Shown: piece by piece, positions 16,270 to 25,125 of the stretch
Position numbering within the stretch: the first letter of the stretch is position 1
Layout: each line of letters opens with the position of its first letter
From: Agrobacterium tumefaciens_K
GTDB lineage: Bacteria; Pseudomonadota; Alphaproteobacteria; Rhizobiales; Rhizobiaceae
Length of the DNA stretch: 64,000 nucleotides
Assembly: GCF_031801495.1 (NCBI RefSeq)
Contig: NZ_JAOEGC010000002.1
Coordinates: forward strand, 2,232,001-2,296,000
Direction of reading: 5' to 3'
Made by a program: the position numbers and the translations under genes
Notes under the pieces: generated by a model
What the model was told of the DNA's origin: nothing
The model's database searches: none
Seen by the model: the letters and a program-made list of their open reading frames with translations, nothing else

Positions 16270-17286
16270 ATGACCGGTGGATTGACGAAAAACGTGCTTC
16301 TGGCTGGCCTCGCGCTCTGTGCCTCGTTCGCCGCAAGCGCCCCGGCGCTGGCGCTGGACGAGGTTTCCTACGGCACGAACTGGCTGGCGCAGGCCGAACA
16401 TGGCGGCTTCTATCAGGCGGTTGCCGATGGCACCTATGAAAAACACGGCCTGAAGGTCACCATCGTGCAGGGCGGCCCGAACGCCGCCAACCGCTCGCTG
16501 CTGATCGCCGGCAAGGTGACGTTCTACATGGGCGGCCAGCTCGGCGACATGGACGCTGTGAAGGAAGGCATTCCGCTGACCAGCGTCGCCTCGATCTTCC
16601 AGAAGGATCCGCAGGTGCTTCTCGCCCACCCGGATGCGGGCATCGAAAAATTCGAGGATCTCGCCAAGCTCGACACCATCTTCATGGGCAAGGAAGGCTA
16701 CGCCACCTATTTCGAGTGGATGAAGAAGAATTTCGCCGGGTTCAAGGACGAGCAGTACAAGCCCTATACCTTCAACCCCGGCCCGTTCATCACCAACAAG
16801 GCTTCCGCCCAGCAGGGTTACCTGACCTCCGAGCCGCACGAGATCGAAAAACAGGCCGGATGGGCGCCGAAGGTCTTCCTGCTGGCCGACGCCGGTTTCA
16901 CACCCTATTCCACGATGATTACCGCCCAGACCAAGACCGTCGAGGAAAAGCCTGAGATGGTGCAGCGCTTCGTCGATGCGACGCTCGAAGGCTGGTACAA
17001 CTACCTCTACGGCGACAACAAGGCTGCCAACGATCTCATCAAGAAAGACAATCCGGAGATGACGGACGAGCAGATCGCCTTCTCCATTGCCAAGATGAAA
17101 GAATACGGCATCCTCGAATCCGGTGACGCCGCGACCAAGGGCATCGGCTGCATCACTGACGAGCGCTACAAGGCCTTTTTTGATGCCGTGGTGAAGATCG
17201 GTCTGGAGCCTGCCGACCTCGACTACAAGAAAGCCTACACAACCAAATTCGTCTGCAAGGGCGTCGGCATGGCGCTGAAGAAATAA
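16270..17286 (+). CDS. ABC importer substrate-binding protein (ThiY/NMT1/SsuA type)
   Basis: The 338-residue periplasmic protein has a signal peptide ending near APALALDEV. The first mature residues (YGTNWLAQAEHGGFYQAVADG) are the signature of the NMT1/THI5-like binding proteins. Members bind formylaminopyrimidine, nitrate, taurine or sulfonates. The absence of pyrimidine biosynthesis genes nearby and the presence of amidohydrolases suggest a nitrogenous organic ligand. It heads an operon with ATPase, permease and three enzymes. The ATG at 16270 is preceded by GGGGAACG. Confidence 0.9.
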   Translation: MTGGLTKNVLLAGLALCASFAASAPALALDEVSYGTNWLAQAEHGGFYQAVADGTYEKHGLKVTIVQGGPNAANRSLLIAGKVTFYMGGQLGDMDAVKEGIPLTSVASIFQKDPQVLLAHPDAGIEKFEDLAKLDTIFMGKEGYATYFEWMKKNFAGFKDEQYKPYTFNPGPFITNKASAQQGYLTSEPHEIEKQAGWAPKVFLLADAGFTPYSTMITAQTKTVEEKPEMVQRFVDATLEGWYNYLYGDNKAANDLIKKDNPEMTDEQIAFSIAKMKEYGILESGDAATKGIGCITDERYKAFFDAVVKIGLEPADLDYKKAYTTKFVCKGVGMALKK

Positions 17287-17295
17287 GACACGCCT

Positions 17296-17324
17296 GACCC
17301 GCCGCGTTTCACGCGTGGCGGGTC
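17296..17324 (+). terminator. Intercistronic hairpin after binding-protein gene
   Basis: GACCCGCC (17296-17303) pairs with GGCGGGTC (17317-17324). There is no T-run and the operon continues, so it more likely protects or attenuates the binding-protein message than ends the transcript. Confidence 0.5.
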
Positions 17325-17352
17325 TGTCCCGCATTACAATTCCAGAGTGAAG

Positions 17353-18180
17353 ATGAGCGTCTTGTCCCCAGCGGCCACCACTGGCCTTCCGGCAGAATCC
17401 CGCAAGCGGCCTCTGGTCGTCATGAAATCCGTCTCGAAGACCTTCTCTTCCGGCACGGTCGCGCTCTCCAACATGGATCTGACGGTGGAAGGCGGCGAGT
17501 TCGTCAGCCTGCTCGGCCCCTCCGGCTGCGGCAAATCCACCGCGCTACGCATCATCGCCGGTCTGGGCGACGTCACCACCGGCTCCATCGACTGGCCAAG
17601 CTCACGCATCAATTCGAAAGGACTGCCGGAAGGCGATATCAGCTTCGTGTTTCAGGAACCGACGCTGATGCCGTGGCAGACCGTGTTCGGCAATGTCTAT
17701 CTGCCGCTGAAACTGCGCGGCGTCTCCAAGGCTGCTGCCCGCGACGACATCATGAAGACGCTGGCAACGGTCGGCCTTGCCGATTTTGCCGATGCCTATC
17801 CTCGCGAACTTTCCGGCGGCATGAAGATGCGCGTCTCCATCGCCCGCGCGCTGGTAACGAAACCCAAGCTGCTGTTGATGGACGAACCATTTGCGGCGCT
17901 GGACGAAATCACCCGCCAGAAGCTGAACGACGACGTGCTGCGGCTGTGGCGCGAAACCGGCATCACGGTCATCTTCGTCACCCACTCGGTTTATGAATCG
18001 GCCTATCTTTCCAACCGCATCGTGGTGATGAAGGCGCGCCCCGGCCGGGTGCATGCCGATTTTCCGCTGGTCACGGCGATGGAGCGCGATGCGCATTACC
18101 GCACCTCGGAAGATTACCGCCTCGCCTGCGAAAAGGTGTCCACCATGCTTCTCGAAGCCATCGGCAACGGAGAACACTGA
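17353..18180 (+). CDS. ABC importer ATP-binding protein (TauB/SsuB/ThiZ type)
   Basis: The 275-residue ATPase has Walker A GPSGCGKST, Q-loop VFQEPTLMPW, signature LSGGMKMRVSIARAL, Walker B LLLMDEPFAALD and the switch His in FVTHSVYES. The EPTLMPW form is typical of the nitrate/taurine/sulfonate importer group. ATG 17353 lies two codons inside a possible GTG. Its stop overlaps the permease start in ATGA, showing translational coupling. Confidence 0.95.
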   Translation: MSVLSPAATTGLPAESRKRPLVVMKSVSKTFSSGTVALSNMDLTVEGGEFVSLLGPSGCGKSTALRIIAGLGDVTTGSIDWPSSRINSKGLPEGDISFVFQEPTLMPWQTVFGNVYLPLKLRGVSKAAARDDIMKTLATVGLADFADAYPRELSGGMKMRVSIARALVTKPKLLLMDEPFAALDEITRQKLNDDVLRLWRETGITVIFVTHSVYESAYLSNRIVVMKARPGRVHADFPLVTAMERDAHYRTSEDYRLACEKVSTMLLEAIGNGEH

Positions 18181-19025
18181 TGTCCGCGACACTGGAAACC
18201 ACCTTGCCGAAGGCACGGGAAAAGACCTTCCTTGAAAAGCGTGGCGAACTCATTCTGCGCACGCTCGTTCCCATCGGCGTCGTCGCTGTGCTGGTGCTGA
18301 TCTGGTATATCGGCGTGAGGGTCAGCGGCGTGCCGCCCTATATCCTGCCCGGCCCGGCCGCCGTGGTCGCCTCACTGTTCAACGACTGGGGAACGCTCGC
18401 TCCGGCCTTCTGGGTCACCACCAAGATCACCATGGCCTCGCTGGCGCTGGCGCTTCTCGGCGGCGTCGGCATCGCCGTTTTCCTCGTTCAGTCGCGCTGG
18501 ATCGAGATCGCCTTTTATCCGATTACCGTCATCCTTCAGGTGACACCCATCGTCGCGATCGCACCACTGATCCTGATTTACGCGCCGAGCACGCAGGTGG
18601 CGCTGTTGATCTGCGCCTTTCTCGTGGCGTTTTTCCCGATCCTGTCCAACATGGTGCAGGGCCTGAAAAGCGTCGATCACAACCTGCTGAACCTCTTCGA
18701 TCTCTACGGTGCCTCCCGCTGGCAGACGCTGCTCTACCTCAAGCTTCCCGCCTCGCTGCCCTATTTCATGACCGGCCTGCGCATCGGCGGCGGGCTGGCG
18801 CTGATCGCCGCCGTGGTCGCGGAGTTCGCAGCCGGTTCCGCGGGCGCGGGGTCGGGCCTTGCGTTCCGCCTGCTGGAATCGCAATACCGCATGAACATTC
18901 CGCGCCTGTTCGCCGCCCTTCTGTTGCTGTCCTGTCTCGGCGTGGCGATCTTCGCCATCACCTCCTTCATCTCATGGCTTTCGCTGCACCGCTGGCATGA
19001 AAGCAGCCTGAAACGGGAAAACTGA
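18180..19025 (+). CDS. ABC importer permease (BPD_transp_1, TauC/SsuC type)
   Basis: The 281-residue inner-membrane protein has about six transmembrane helices. The cytoplasmic EAA loop is recognisable around LFDLYGASRWQTLLYLKLPA, which docks the ATPase. It forms the transport channel with the genes before it. Both ends overlap neighbours by ATGA junctions, so it lies inside one transcription unit. Confidence 0.94.
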   Translation: MSATLETTLPKAREKTFLEKRGELILRTLVPIGVVAVLVLIWYIGVRVSGVPPYILPGPAAVVASLFNDWGTLAPAFWVTTKITMASLALALLGGVGIAVFLVQSRWIEIAFYPITVILQVTPIVAIAPLILIYAPSTQVALLICAFLVAFFPILSNMVQGLKSVDHNLLNLFDLYGASRWQTLLYLKLPASLPYFMTGLRIGGGLALIAAVVAEFAAGSAGAGSGLAFRLLESQYRMNIPRLFAALLLLSCLGVAIFAITSFISWLSLHRWHESSLKREN

Positions 19026-20338
19026 TGACTGCCGCATTCATAACATTGCCGGACGCTGCCACCTTCGTTCTGGCCAACGCCACCCTGCCCGCCATTACGG
19101 TGGAAGGTTTCGACGCACCCGCTCGTGAGGGGCTGACAAGCGCCGATCTCGTCATCGACAACGGCAAGATCGCCGCCATCCTGCCGCAAGGCGAAGCGCC
19201 TGCCGGCCTGCCGAAAGCCGATCTGCGTGACGGTATGGTCTGGCCCTGCTTTGTCGACATGCACACCCATATCGATAAGGGCCACATCTGGGACCGCCGC
19301 CGCAACCCGGACGGCACCTTCATGGGCGCGCTGGACAATGTGCGCGCCGACCGCGAGGCCAACTGGTCTGCCGAAGACGTGCGCGCCCGCATGGAATTTT
19401 CGCTGCAAAGCGCCTATGCCCACGGCACCAAGCTGCTGCGCACCCATCTCGACAGCATCGCCCCACAGCATCACACCTCCTTCGAGGTCTTTGCCGAAGT
19501 CCGCGAGGACTGGAAAGACAAGATCGCGCTTCAGGCCGTCGCGCTGTTTCCGACCGACCAGATTTTCGACGAAGCCTATTTTGCCGATCTGGTGTCGGTG
19601 GTGAAACGCCATGGCGGTCTGCTCGGCGGTGTGCCGCAGATGTTTCACGATCTCGACGCCCGCCTCGATCTTCTGTTCCGCACCGCCGCCGACAACGGCC
19701 TCGATGTCGACTTCCATGTGGATGAAACGGAAGACAAGCAGGTATTGGCCCTTAAAGCCGTCGCCGAAGCCAAGATCCGCAACCGTTTCGAAGGCTCTGT
19801 CACCGTCGGCCATTGCTGCTCTCTGGCACGGCAGGACGACGAGGTGGCGAAGGCCGTGATCGACAAGGTGGCGGAAGCGGGCCTCAACGTCGTGTCGCTG
19901 CCCATGTGCAACATGTATCTTCAGGACCGGCACGAAGGCCGCACGCCCCGCTGGCGCGGCGTGACGCTGTTCAAGGAACTGGCGGCTGCCGGTGTGCGGA
20001 CCGCCGTGTCTTCCGACAACACCCGCGATCCGTTCTACGCTTATGGCGACCTCGACCCGGTGGAGGTGTTCCGTGAATCGGTGCGCATCCTGCACCTCGA
20101 TCATCCGCTCGACGATGCGGCGCGCATCGTCACCACCTCGCCCGCCGATAGCCTCGGCCGCGCCGATATCGGCCGCATCCGCGTCGGCGGCCCGGCCGAT
20201 CTGGTGCTGTTTTCGGCACGACGCTGGAGCGAGTTTCTTTCCCGTCCGCAGGCCGACCGCATCGTGATGCGGAATGGCATGGGCATCGACCGTCGCCTGC
20301 CGGATTACCGTGACCTTGACCCTGTACTGGACCGATAA
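19025..20338 (+). CDS. Cytosine-deaminase-like amidohydrolase (CodA-type)
   Basis: The 437-residue protein has the amidohydrolase beta-barrel metal site: FVDMHTHIDKGHIWD (His80, His82), HVDETEDKQ in mid-protein, GHCCS, and the catalytic Asp in SSDNTRDPFYAYGD. This pattern is that of cytosine or creatinine deaminases and isoguanine deaminases. Together with a creatininase-family gene and a pyrimidine-type importer it suggests opening or deamination of a nitrogen heterocycle. The exact substrate is unknown. The start overlaps the permease stop. Confidence 0.85.
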   Translation: MTAAFITLPDAATFVLANATLPAITVEGFDAPAREGLTSADLVIDNGKIAAILPQGEAPAGLPKADLRDGMVWPCFVDMHTHIDKGHIWDRRRNPDGTFMGALDNVRADREANWSAEDVRARMEFSLQSAYAHGTKLLRTHLDSIAPQHHTSFEVFAEVREDWKDKIALQAVALFPTDQIFDEAYFADLVSVVKRHGGLLGGVPQMFHDLDARLDLLFRTAADNGLDVDFHVDETEDKQVLALKAVAEAKIRNRFEGSVTVGHCCSLARQDDEVAKAVIDKVAEAGLNVVSLPMCNMYLQDRHEGRTPRWRGVTLFKELAAAGVRTAVSSDNTRDPFYAYGDLDPVEVFRESVRILHLDHPLDDAARIVTTSPADSLGRADIGRIRVGGPADLVLFSARRWSEFLSRPQADRIVMRNGMGIDRRLPDYRDLDPVLDR

Positions 20339-20339
20339 G

Positions 20340-21755
20340 ATGGTGGATTACGCGAAAATCAAGCAGGAACTGGAAGGCATCGCCGTTGAGGACAATCCCG
20401 CACTGGTGCGCCAGAAAAGCCGCGATTTCTACTGGTACTCGCCGGTGCTGAAAGCCCAGCTGGACAACGTGATCGGCGATCTGATCGTCACGCCCACGAG
20501 CGAAGAAGAGGTGATCCGCACCTTGAAGGTCGCGTTCGCCCACGGCGCGCCGGTCACACCACGCGGCACGGGCACGGGCAATTACGGCCAGGCCATGCCG
20601 CTCTCCGGCGGCATCGTGCTGAACATGGCGGGCATGAACAAGGTGAAGGAGATCAGGCCGGGCCGCGTCGTGTGCGAGCCGGGCATCGTGATTGCCGAAC
20701 TGGACAGGCAGACCAAGGCCCATTCCGGTCAGGAGCTGCGCTTCCACCCCTCCACCAAGCAGACGGCGACCATCGGCGGTTTCATCGCCGGCGGTTCGGG
20801 CGGCGTCGGCTCCATCACCTGGGGCGGGCTGCGCGACCTCGGTAACATCCTGCGACTGCGGGTCGTGACCATGGAGGCGGAACCCCGCGTTCTCGACCTC
20901 ACCGCATGGGACTTGCAGAAGGTCAGCCACGCCTATGGCACCAACGGCATCATTACCGAAGTCGAAATGCCGCTTGCCACCGCTTACGACTGGGTGGACG
21001 TGATCGTCGGTTACGACGACTACATGGATGCGGTGAAATTCGCCGATGCGCTGGCCCACAAGAACGGCATTCTCCTGAAGGAAGTGGCACCCATCGCAGC
21101 CCCCATTCCCTTCGACTACTTCAACCGCCACAAGCCATGGCTGAAGGAAGGCCAGTCGGTGGTGGTGCTGATGGTCGCGCCGCACTCCATCGAACCCTTC
21201 GTCGCCTTCACCGAACGCATGAAGGGCGATATCCGCTTCCGTTCCGATACGGTGGAAAGCATGAAGGGCATTCCGCATGCCTATGAGCTGGCGTGGAACC
21301 ACACGACGTTGCGCGCCCTGAAGGTCGACCCTTACTGGACCTATCTACAGGTGCAATATCCCGGCCCCGACCATGTGGAAAAGGTCCGCAGGATGACGGA
21401 AATCTTCGGCGACGAAGTGGTCGGCCATCTGGAGTTCATCAAGTTCGACGGCCACATCCAGTGCTCCGGCCTGCCGCTGGTACGCTATACCACCGAGGAA
21501 CGGCTGGAAGAGATCATCCGCATTCATGAAGAAAACGGCTGCCCGATCTTCAATCCGCACCGCTACACGCTGGAAGAAGGCGGCATGAAGCAGACGGACA
21601 AGGTGCAGCTGGCCTTCAAGAAGGAAACCGACCCCAGAGGCTTGCTCAACCCCGGAAAAATGATCGCCTGGGAAAATCCCGACTTTGATTTCAAGGCCGG
21701 GACCAATTACCTTTTCCCCGGACTGTCCGCTTTCGCGGAAGCACAGGAGGCGTAA
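20340..21755 (+). CDS. FAD-binding oxidoreductase (PCMH/GlcD-like)
   Basis: The 471-residue flavoprotein has a PCMH FAD domain with PRGTGTGNYGQAMPLSGG as the pyrophosphate-binding loop and GGFIAGGSGGVGS as the second conserved loop. The C-terminal cap ends with GLLNPGKMIAW, as in glycolate oxidase GlcD and cytokinin-dehydrogenase relatives. It probably oxidises a small hydroxy- or amino-compound made by the amidohydrolase. ATG 20340 lies one base after the preceding stop. There is no signal peptide, so it acts in the cytoplasm. Confidence 0.88.
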   Translation: MVDYAKIKQELEGIAVEDNPALVRQKSRDFYWYSPVLKAQLDNVIGDLIVTPTSEEEVIRTLKVAFAHGAPVTPRGTGTGNYGQAMPLSGGIVLNMAGMNKVKEIRPGRVVCEPGIVIAELDRQTKAHSGQELRFHPSTKQTATIGGFIAGGSGGVGSITWGGLRDLGNILRLRVVTMEAEPRVLDLTAWDLQKVSHAYGTNGIITEVEMPLATAYDWVDVIVGYDDYMDAVKFADALAHKNGILLKEVAPIAAPIPFDYFNRHKPWLKEGQSVVVLMVAPHSIEPFVAFTERMKGDIRFRSDTVESMKGIPHAYELAWNHTTLRALKVDPYWTYLQVQYPGPDHVEKVRRMTEIFGDEVVGHLEFIKFDGHIQCSGLPLVRYTTEERLEEIIRIHEENGCPIFNPHRYTLEEGGMKQTDKVQLAFKKETDPRGLLNPGKMIAWENPDFDFKAGTNYLFPGLSAFAEAQEA

Positions 21756-21978
21756 AGACCCGAACATAACAACCGCCACAGACATCATTCCGAAGGTACT
21801 CCCGAACCCTGCCATGAGCGGCAGGGTTCCATGCCCCGGCAGAGGGCGTGGTGAATGGCGATCCGAGAAAAGCAGCACTGCTTTGGGCGGCGGATCGCCT
21901 TTCGCTAGGACAACGGCGCGGAAAAGTTTTCAACCTCATGTCGGGGCGGTGCGCCTGCGGCTGATATGGAGCTTTGAC

Positions 21979-22560
21979 ATGCGCGTTCTCGTGCTGCACT
22001 CGCACCCGCTGGAAGAAAGTTACGGCCGGGCACTTTTTAAACAGACCTGCGAAAGCCTGAAAAAAGCGGGCCACGAGGTCGATGCCTGCAATCTTTACGA
22101 AGAAGGCTTCGATCCCGTTCTCTCGGCCCATGACCGGCGCGTCTATCACGACATTCCGCACAATGCCGATCTGGTGCGCTCCTATTGCGAACGGCTGCTG
22201 GCCGCCGAAGGGCTGGTGATCTGCACGCCGGTCTGGAATTTCGGCTTTCCCGCCATGCTGAAAGGTTATTTCGACCGGGTGTGGCTTCCGGGCGTTTCCT
22301 TTGCGCTTCAGGACGGCAAGCTGACGCCGACGCTGCGGCATATCCGCAAGCTGACTGCCGTCATGACCTATGGCGCAACGCCGATGCGCGCCTTTCTGGC
22401 CGGCAACCCACCGAAGAAGATCGTCAAGCGCGTGCTGCGCGGCCAGATCAAGCTCGGCGCGCCGGTGAAATTTCTCGCTCACTACGACATGAACAATTGC
22501 ACGACGGAAACCCGTGCCGCTTTCATGGACAAGGTGAAACGGGAAATGGAGCGGTTCTGA
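21979..22560 (+). CDS. NAD(P)H quinone reductase-like flavodoxin-fold protein
   Basis: The 193-residue protein of the KefF/MdaB/NQO1 group has MRVLVLHSHPLEESYGRAL as the FMN phosphate loop and LVICTPVWNFGFPAMLKGYFDRV as the family core. It could pass electrons from NAD(P)H to quinones or reduce an intermediate. GGAG lies 8 bp before ATG 21979. It is the last gene of the co-directional run, separated by 223 bp from the FAD oxidase, so it may have its own promoter. Confidence 0.85.
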   Translation: MRVLVLHSHPLEESYGRALFKQTCESLKKAGHEVDACNLYEEGFDPVLSAHDRRVYHDIPHNADLVRSYCERLLAAEGLVICTPVWNFGFPAMLKGYFDRVWLPGVSFALQDGKLTPTLRHIRKLTAVMTYGATPMRAFLAGNPPKKIVKRVLRGQIKLGAPVKFLAHYDMNNCTTETRAAFMDKVKREMERF

Positions 22561-23229
22561 AAAACCCACGCAGCTTTGGCCGCACCTTCAAGAAAGGCAC
22601 GGTTCAAAGGCAGGAAGGGCCGCATCGCTGCGGGGCATTGGACGATGAGTATAGGGAGGTGCAGACAATGCGGCCCCTTTATTCCAACAATCCCTCTCCC
22701 AACCTCTGACTTTGGAAAAGAGCATTCCGGCGGCCCAAAACCGTGACATGCGGGATAAAACCCCGGCTCCAGCCGCCTGCCGCCTCAACCGCCGCGCCGC
22801 GCGCACGCCTTGGCCTTGAGGACAGTACCGAGAATAAGGGGGTTTGGGGCGCCGGGGAAAAGCGGGGAAATAATGCATTGCACGGCGGGCGAAAAATGGC
22901 GTCAAAGACGCCATTGTAGAGCACCCGCAAGGCTCGCCCCGCATTCCCGTCATACCGTCCTTGGGTCTGTATCCAGTCAGCCCAAGTCCTTGGGCTGAAA
23001 GGTGTTTCTTCGACGCTCGAACGCGCGTCGGCTGGATTCCGGCACAAGGCCGGAATGACGGCAGAACGTGATGAAGCGCACATTCACTCCCCACTTTCGC
23101 CCTTTCCCCGACACAAGCATTTTCAGGTGGTTAACAAAGTCGTAACTGGCGGCATTTGAATTAACCTTGTCTTAAAACCCGGCGTTAATCCTTACGAATT
23201 TATAAACGGCGGAACGAAAGGGTTCCGCG
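22561..23229. other. 669-bp non-coding region with mosaic repeat
   Basis: I see no gene here. Apparent reading frames on both strands show no family features. The region holds a full mosaic repeat (22947-23061) and an AT-rich promoter-like stretch just before the lipoprotein gene at 23230. Confidence 0.7.
22947..23061. repeat. Full-length mosaic palindromic repeat (RIME-like)
   Basis: About 115 bp with two strong hairpins. TCAGCCCAAG (22977-22986), TC, CTTGGGCTGA (22989-22998) is a perfect 10-bp stem. ATTCCGG (23036-23042), CACAAGG, CCGGAAT (23050-23056) is followed by GACGG. The outer ends are CGTCAT and ATGACG. It shares this architecture with 62359-62469. Confidence 0.8.
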
Positions 23230-23814
23230 ATGCGTGGCGTATTTGCCGTTGTTCTACTGATGACTGTTCTGGCCGGTTGCGCGACAGCGCCCTCCCAGAT
23301 CACTAATGCCTGTGCGATCTTCGAACAGCGCAATGGCATCTTTAACAACTGGCAGCGTGACGCCAAGGCAGCCGAGCGCGAATTCGGCGTACCGGTTCCG
23401 GTGATGATGGCGACGATCTACACCGAATCCAGTTTCCGGCCCTATGCCCGCCCGCCGCGCACCAAGCTGCTCGGTTTCATTCCGTGGAAACGCCAGTCGA
23501 CGGCCTATGGTTACGCGCAGGCGCTGGACGGCACATGGGAAGTCTACAAGCGCGAAACGGGCCGCTGGTCCGCAAGCCGTACCGACTTTACCGACGCCAT
23601 CCATTTCGTCGGCTGGTATCACGCCAAGAGCCGCCGCGAAAACGGCATCGCCCTGAACGACCCCTACAACCTCTACCTCGCCTATTATTCCGGCCATGCC
23701 GGTTATGCGAAAGGAAGCTGGCGCAACAATGCCGGTGTGCAGAGAGCTGCCCGCCGGTCCGCCAACATGGCCCAACGTTATGAGGCACAGTTGCAGCAGT
23801 GCGGGTATCGGTAA
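23230..23814 (+). CDS. Lytic transglycosylase-like lipoprotein
   Basis: The 194-residue protein has a lipobox VLAGC (Cys17), so it should be lipid-anchored in the envelope. The SLT-type catalytic motif ATIYTESSFRPYARP contains the expected Glu66, and TAYGYAQALDGTWEVYK matches the following family block. It probably cleaves peptidoglycan glycan strands. It stands alone on the plus strand; the convergent RidA gene begins 6 bp after its stop. Confidence 0.87.
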   Translation: MRGVFAVVLLMTVLAGCATAPSQITNACAIFEQRNGIFNNWQRDAKAAEREFGVPVPVMMATIYTESSFRPYARPPRTKLLGFIPWKRQSTAYGYAQALDGTWEVYKRETGRWSASRTDFTDAIHFVGWYHAKSRRENGIALNDPYNLYLAYYSGHAGYAKGSWRNNAGVQRAARRSANMAQRYEAQLQQCGYR

Positions 23815-23820
23815 GCGAAA

Positions 23821-24213
23821 TCAGGCCGCCTTCGCGGCCGTGACCTCCACCTCGACCAAAAATTCCGGCCGGGTGAAACCCGACACGATGATAAGCGTGG
23901 AAACCGGCTTGGGATCGAGCGTATAGCGATCCCGCACCGCCATGTAGGGCGCGAAATCCTCACGCTTCGTGACGAAACCGGAAATGCGGATGACATCCGC
24001 AAACGTCATGCCGGCGTCTTCGAGAATTGCCTTGATCGCCTCGAAACACAGTTCCGCCTGCGCGGTGACGTCGGCCGGGATGGTATCATCCAGCCCGATG
24101 CCAAGCTGACCGGAGGTGACAAGCAGCGATGCGCCCGGCGGCACGAGGAGGCCGTGATTGTAGTTGCCGAAGGGCTTTCGCACGGACGGCGGATTGAAAA
24201 TCGTTTTGCTCAT
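23821..24213 (-). CDS. RidA family protein (second paralogue)
   Basis: The 130-residue protein has the RidA fold (LVTSGQLGIGLDD near residue 35, ILEDAGMTFADVIRISGFVT near 66). The catalytic Arg of true RidA is replaced in the stretch PVSTLIIVSGFTRPEF, so it is a divergent member. It is a paralogue of the gene at 632 with low similarity. Members of this group often sit beside catabolic enzymes; here it is followed on the same strand by an esterase-dioxygenase pair. Confidence 0.88.
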   Translation of the reverse strand: MSKTIFNPPSVRKPFGNYNHGLLVPPGASLLVTSGQLGIGLDDTIPADVTAQAELCFEAIKAILEDAGMTFADVIRISGFVTKREDFAPYMAVRDRYTLDPKPVSTLIIVSGFTRPEFLVEVEVTAAKAA

Positions 24214-24324
24214 GAAAAACTACCGGAACAGGGGGACGAACTGTCCCGGCAGTATCGGCAAGCGGAAAGATCGCCGCAAGCCGAATATGACCGTCAGGGC
24301 CAAAACCAGCGTCGGTTTTCGATT

Positions 24325-24939
24325 TTATGCCGCATAAGGCGCGAGGAAATCGCGGATCGCGTCAATCTCGTTCGAGCGGATTTCGTGTCCTCCCGGATGC
24401 CAGACGGTTTTGACCGAACCGCCCTGCGCTTCGAGCCAGGTTTCAAATGCCTGTGTGAGCGGCACGGGGCAGATCGGATCGCGCTCGCCCGCTGTCACCA
24501 GCACGCGCCGCGATGGTTTAGCCGCGGCCGGTTTCGGCTGGAACGGGATCAGAGGATGCATCAGCACCGCCGCGTCGAAGAGGTCCGGGTACTCGATCAG
24601 CACATTGGCGAGAATGTTCGCGCCATTTGAAAAACCAAGCCCGATGACCGGCCCGGCCTCGTAATGATCGCGGTTCGCTCTGACGAACTCGGCCATCTTG
24701 TCCGTTGCCCGCTTCAGGTCGGCCATATCGTAGACACCCTCGCCGGTCCGCCGGAAGAAACGCGCCGCGCCGTGTTCGGCAACGTCGCCCAGCGGCGAAA
24801 CGATAGTGGCCTGCGGCAACAGCCGGCCGCCGAAATCGAAAAACTGGTTTTCATCGCCGCCGGTACCATGAAGCACGACGAACAGCGGCTGACCCGGCGC
24901 ACCGGCACGGGCCTTGTGGAAATATGTGTCCTTGGTCAT
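24325..24939 (-). CDS. Alpha/beta hydrolase, MhqD-like carboxylesterase
   Basis: The 204-residue protein of the phospholipase/carboxylesterase group has oxyanion motif LHGTGGDEN, nucleophile elbow GLGFSNGAN (Ser104), Asp154 in GERDPICP and His185 in HPGGHEI. This is a complete triad. In Bacillus the quinone-responsive regulon pairs such a hydrolase (MhqD) with a ring-cleaving dioxygenase (MhqO). Here the dioxygenase gene lies directly upstream on the same strand. ATG 24939 follows AAGGAACTCCCC. Confidence 0.9.
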   Translation of the reverse strand: MTKDTYFHKARAGAPGQPLFVVLHGTGGDENQFFDFGGRLLPQATIVSPLGDVAEHGAARFFRRTGEGVYDMADLKRATDKMAEFVRANRDHYEAGPVIGLGFSNGANILANVLIEYPDLFDAAVLMHPLIPFQPKPAAAKPSRRVLVTAGERDPICPVPLTQAFETWLEAQGGSVKTVWHPGGHEIRSNEIDAIRDFLAPYAA

Positions 24940-24976
24940 GGGGAGTTCCTTTCGTTCCCCGTCATGTTCGGTCCCC

Positions 24977-25053
24977 GGTTCATGTCCGAGGATGCCCCGA
25001 CCATCCATGCCGATGGCGTATGGACCCTCGGGTCAAGCCCGAGGGTGACGGTC
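24977..25053. repeat. Mosaic palindromic repeat, partial copy
   Basis: ACCCTCGGG (25024-25032), TCAAG, CCCGAGGGT (25038-25046) is a perfect 9-bp stem followed by GACGG, as in the other copies. It lies between the dioxygenase and esterase genes and would be part of their joint transcript. Confidence 0.7.
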
Positions 25054-25125
25054 GTTGTATTGCACAGAAAGTCCGGTATGGCGGAGAGAGGCGAAGCACT
25101 GCCCCTCTCCGCTCGCCATCACGAA

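Noticed and set aside
18761..20104. 447-codon minus-strand frame opposite the amidohydrolase gene
   Set aside because: It is antisense to a gene with intact metal-site motifs and operon overlaps on the plus strand.
22588..23094. Minus-strand frames of 134-168 codons in the gap before the lipoprotein gene
   Set aside because: They run through the mosaic repeat and have Cys/Arg/Pro-rich composition with no ribosome site.
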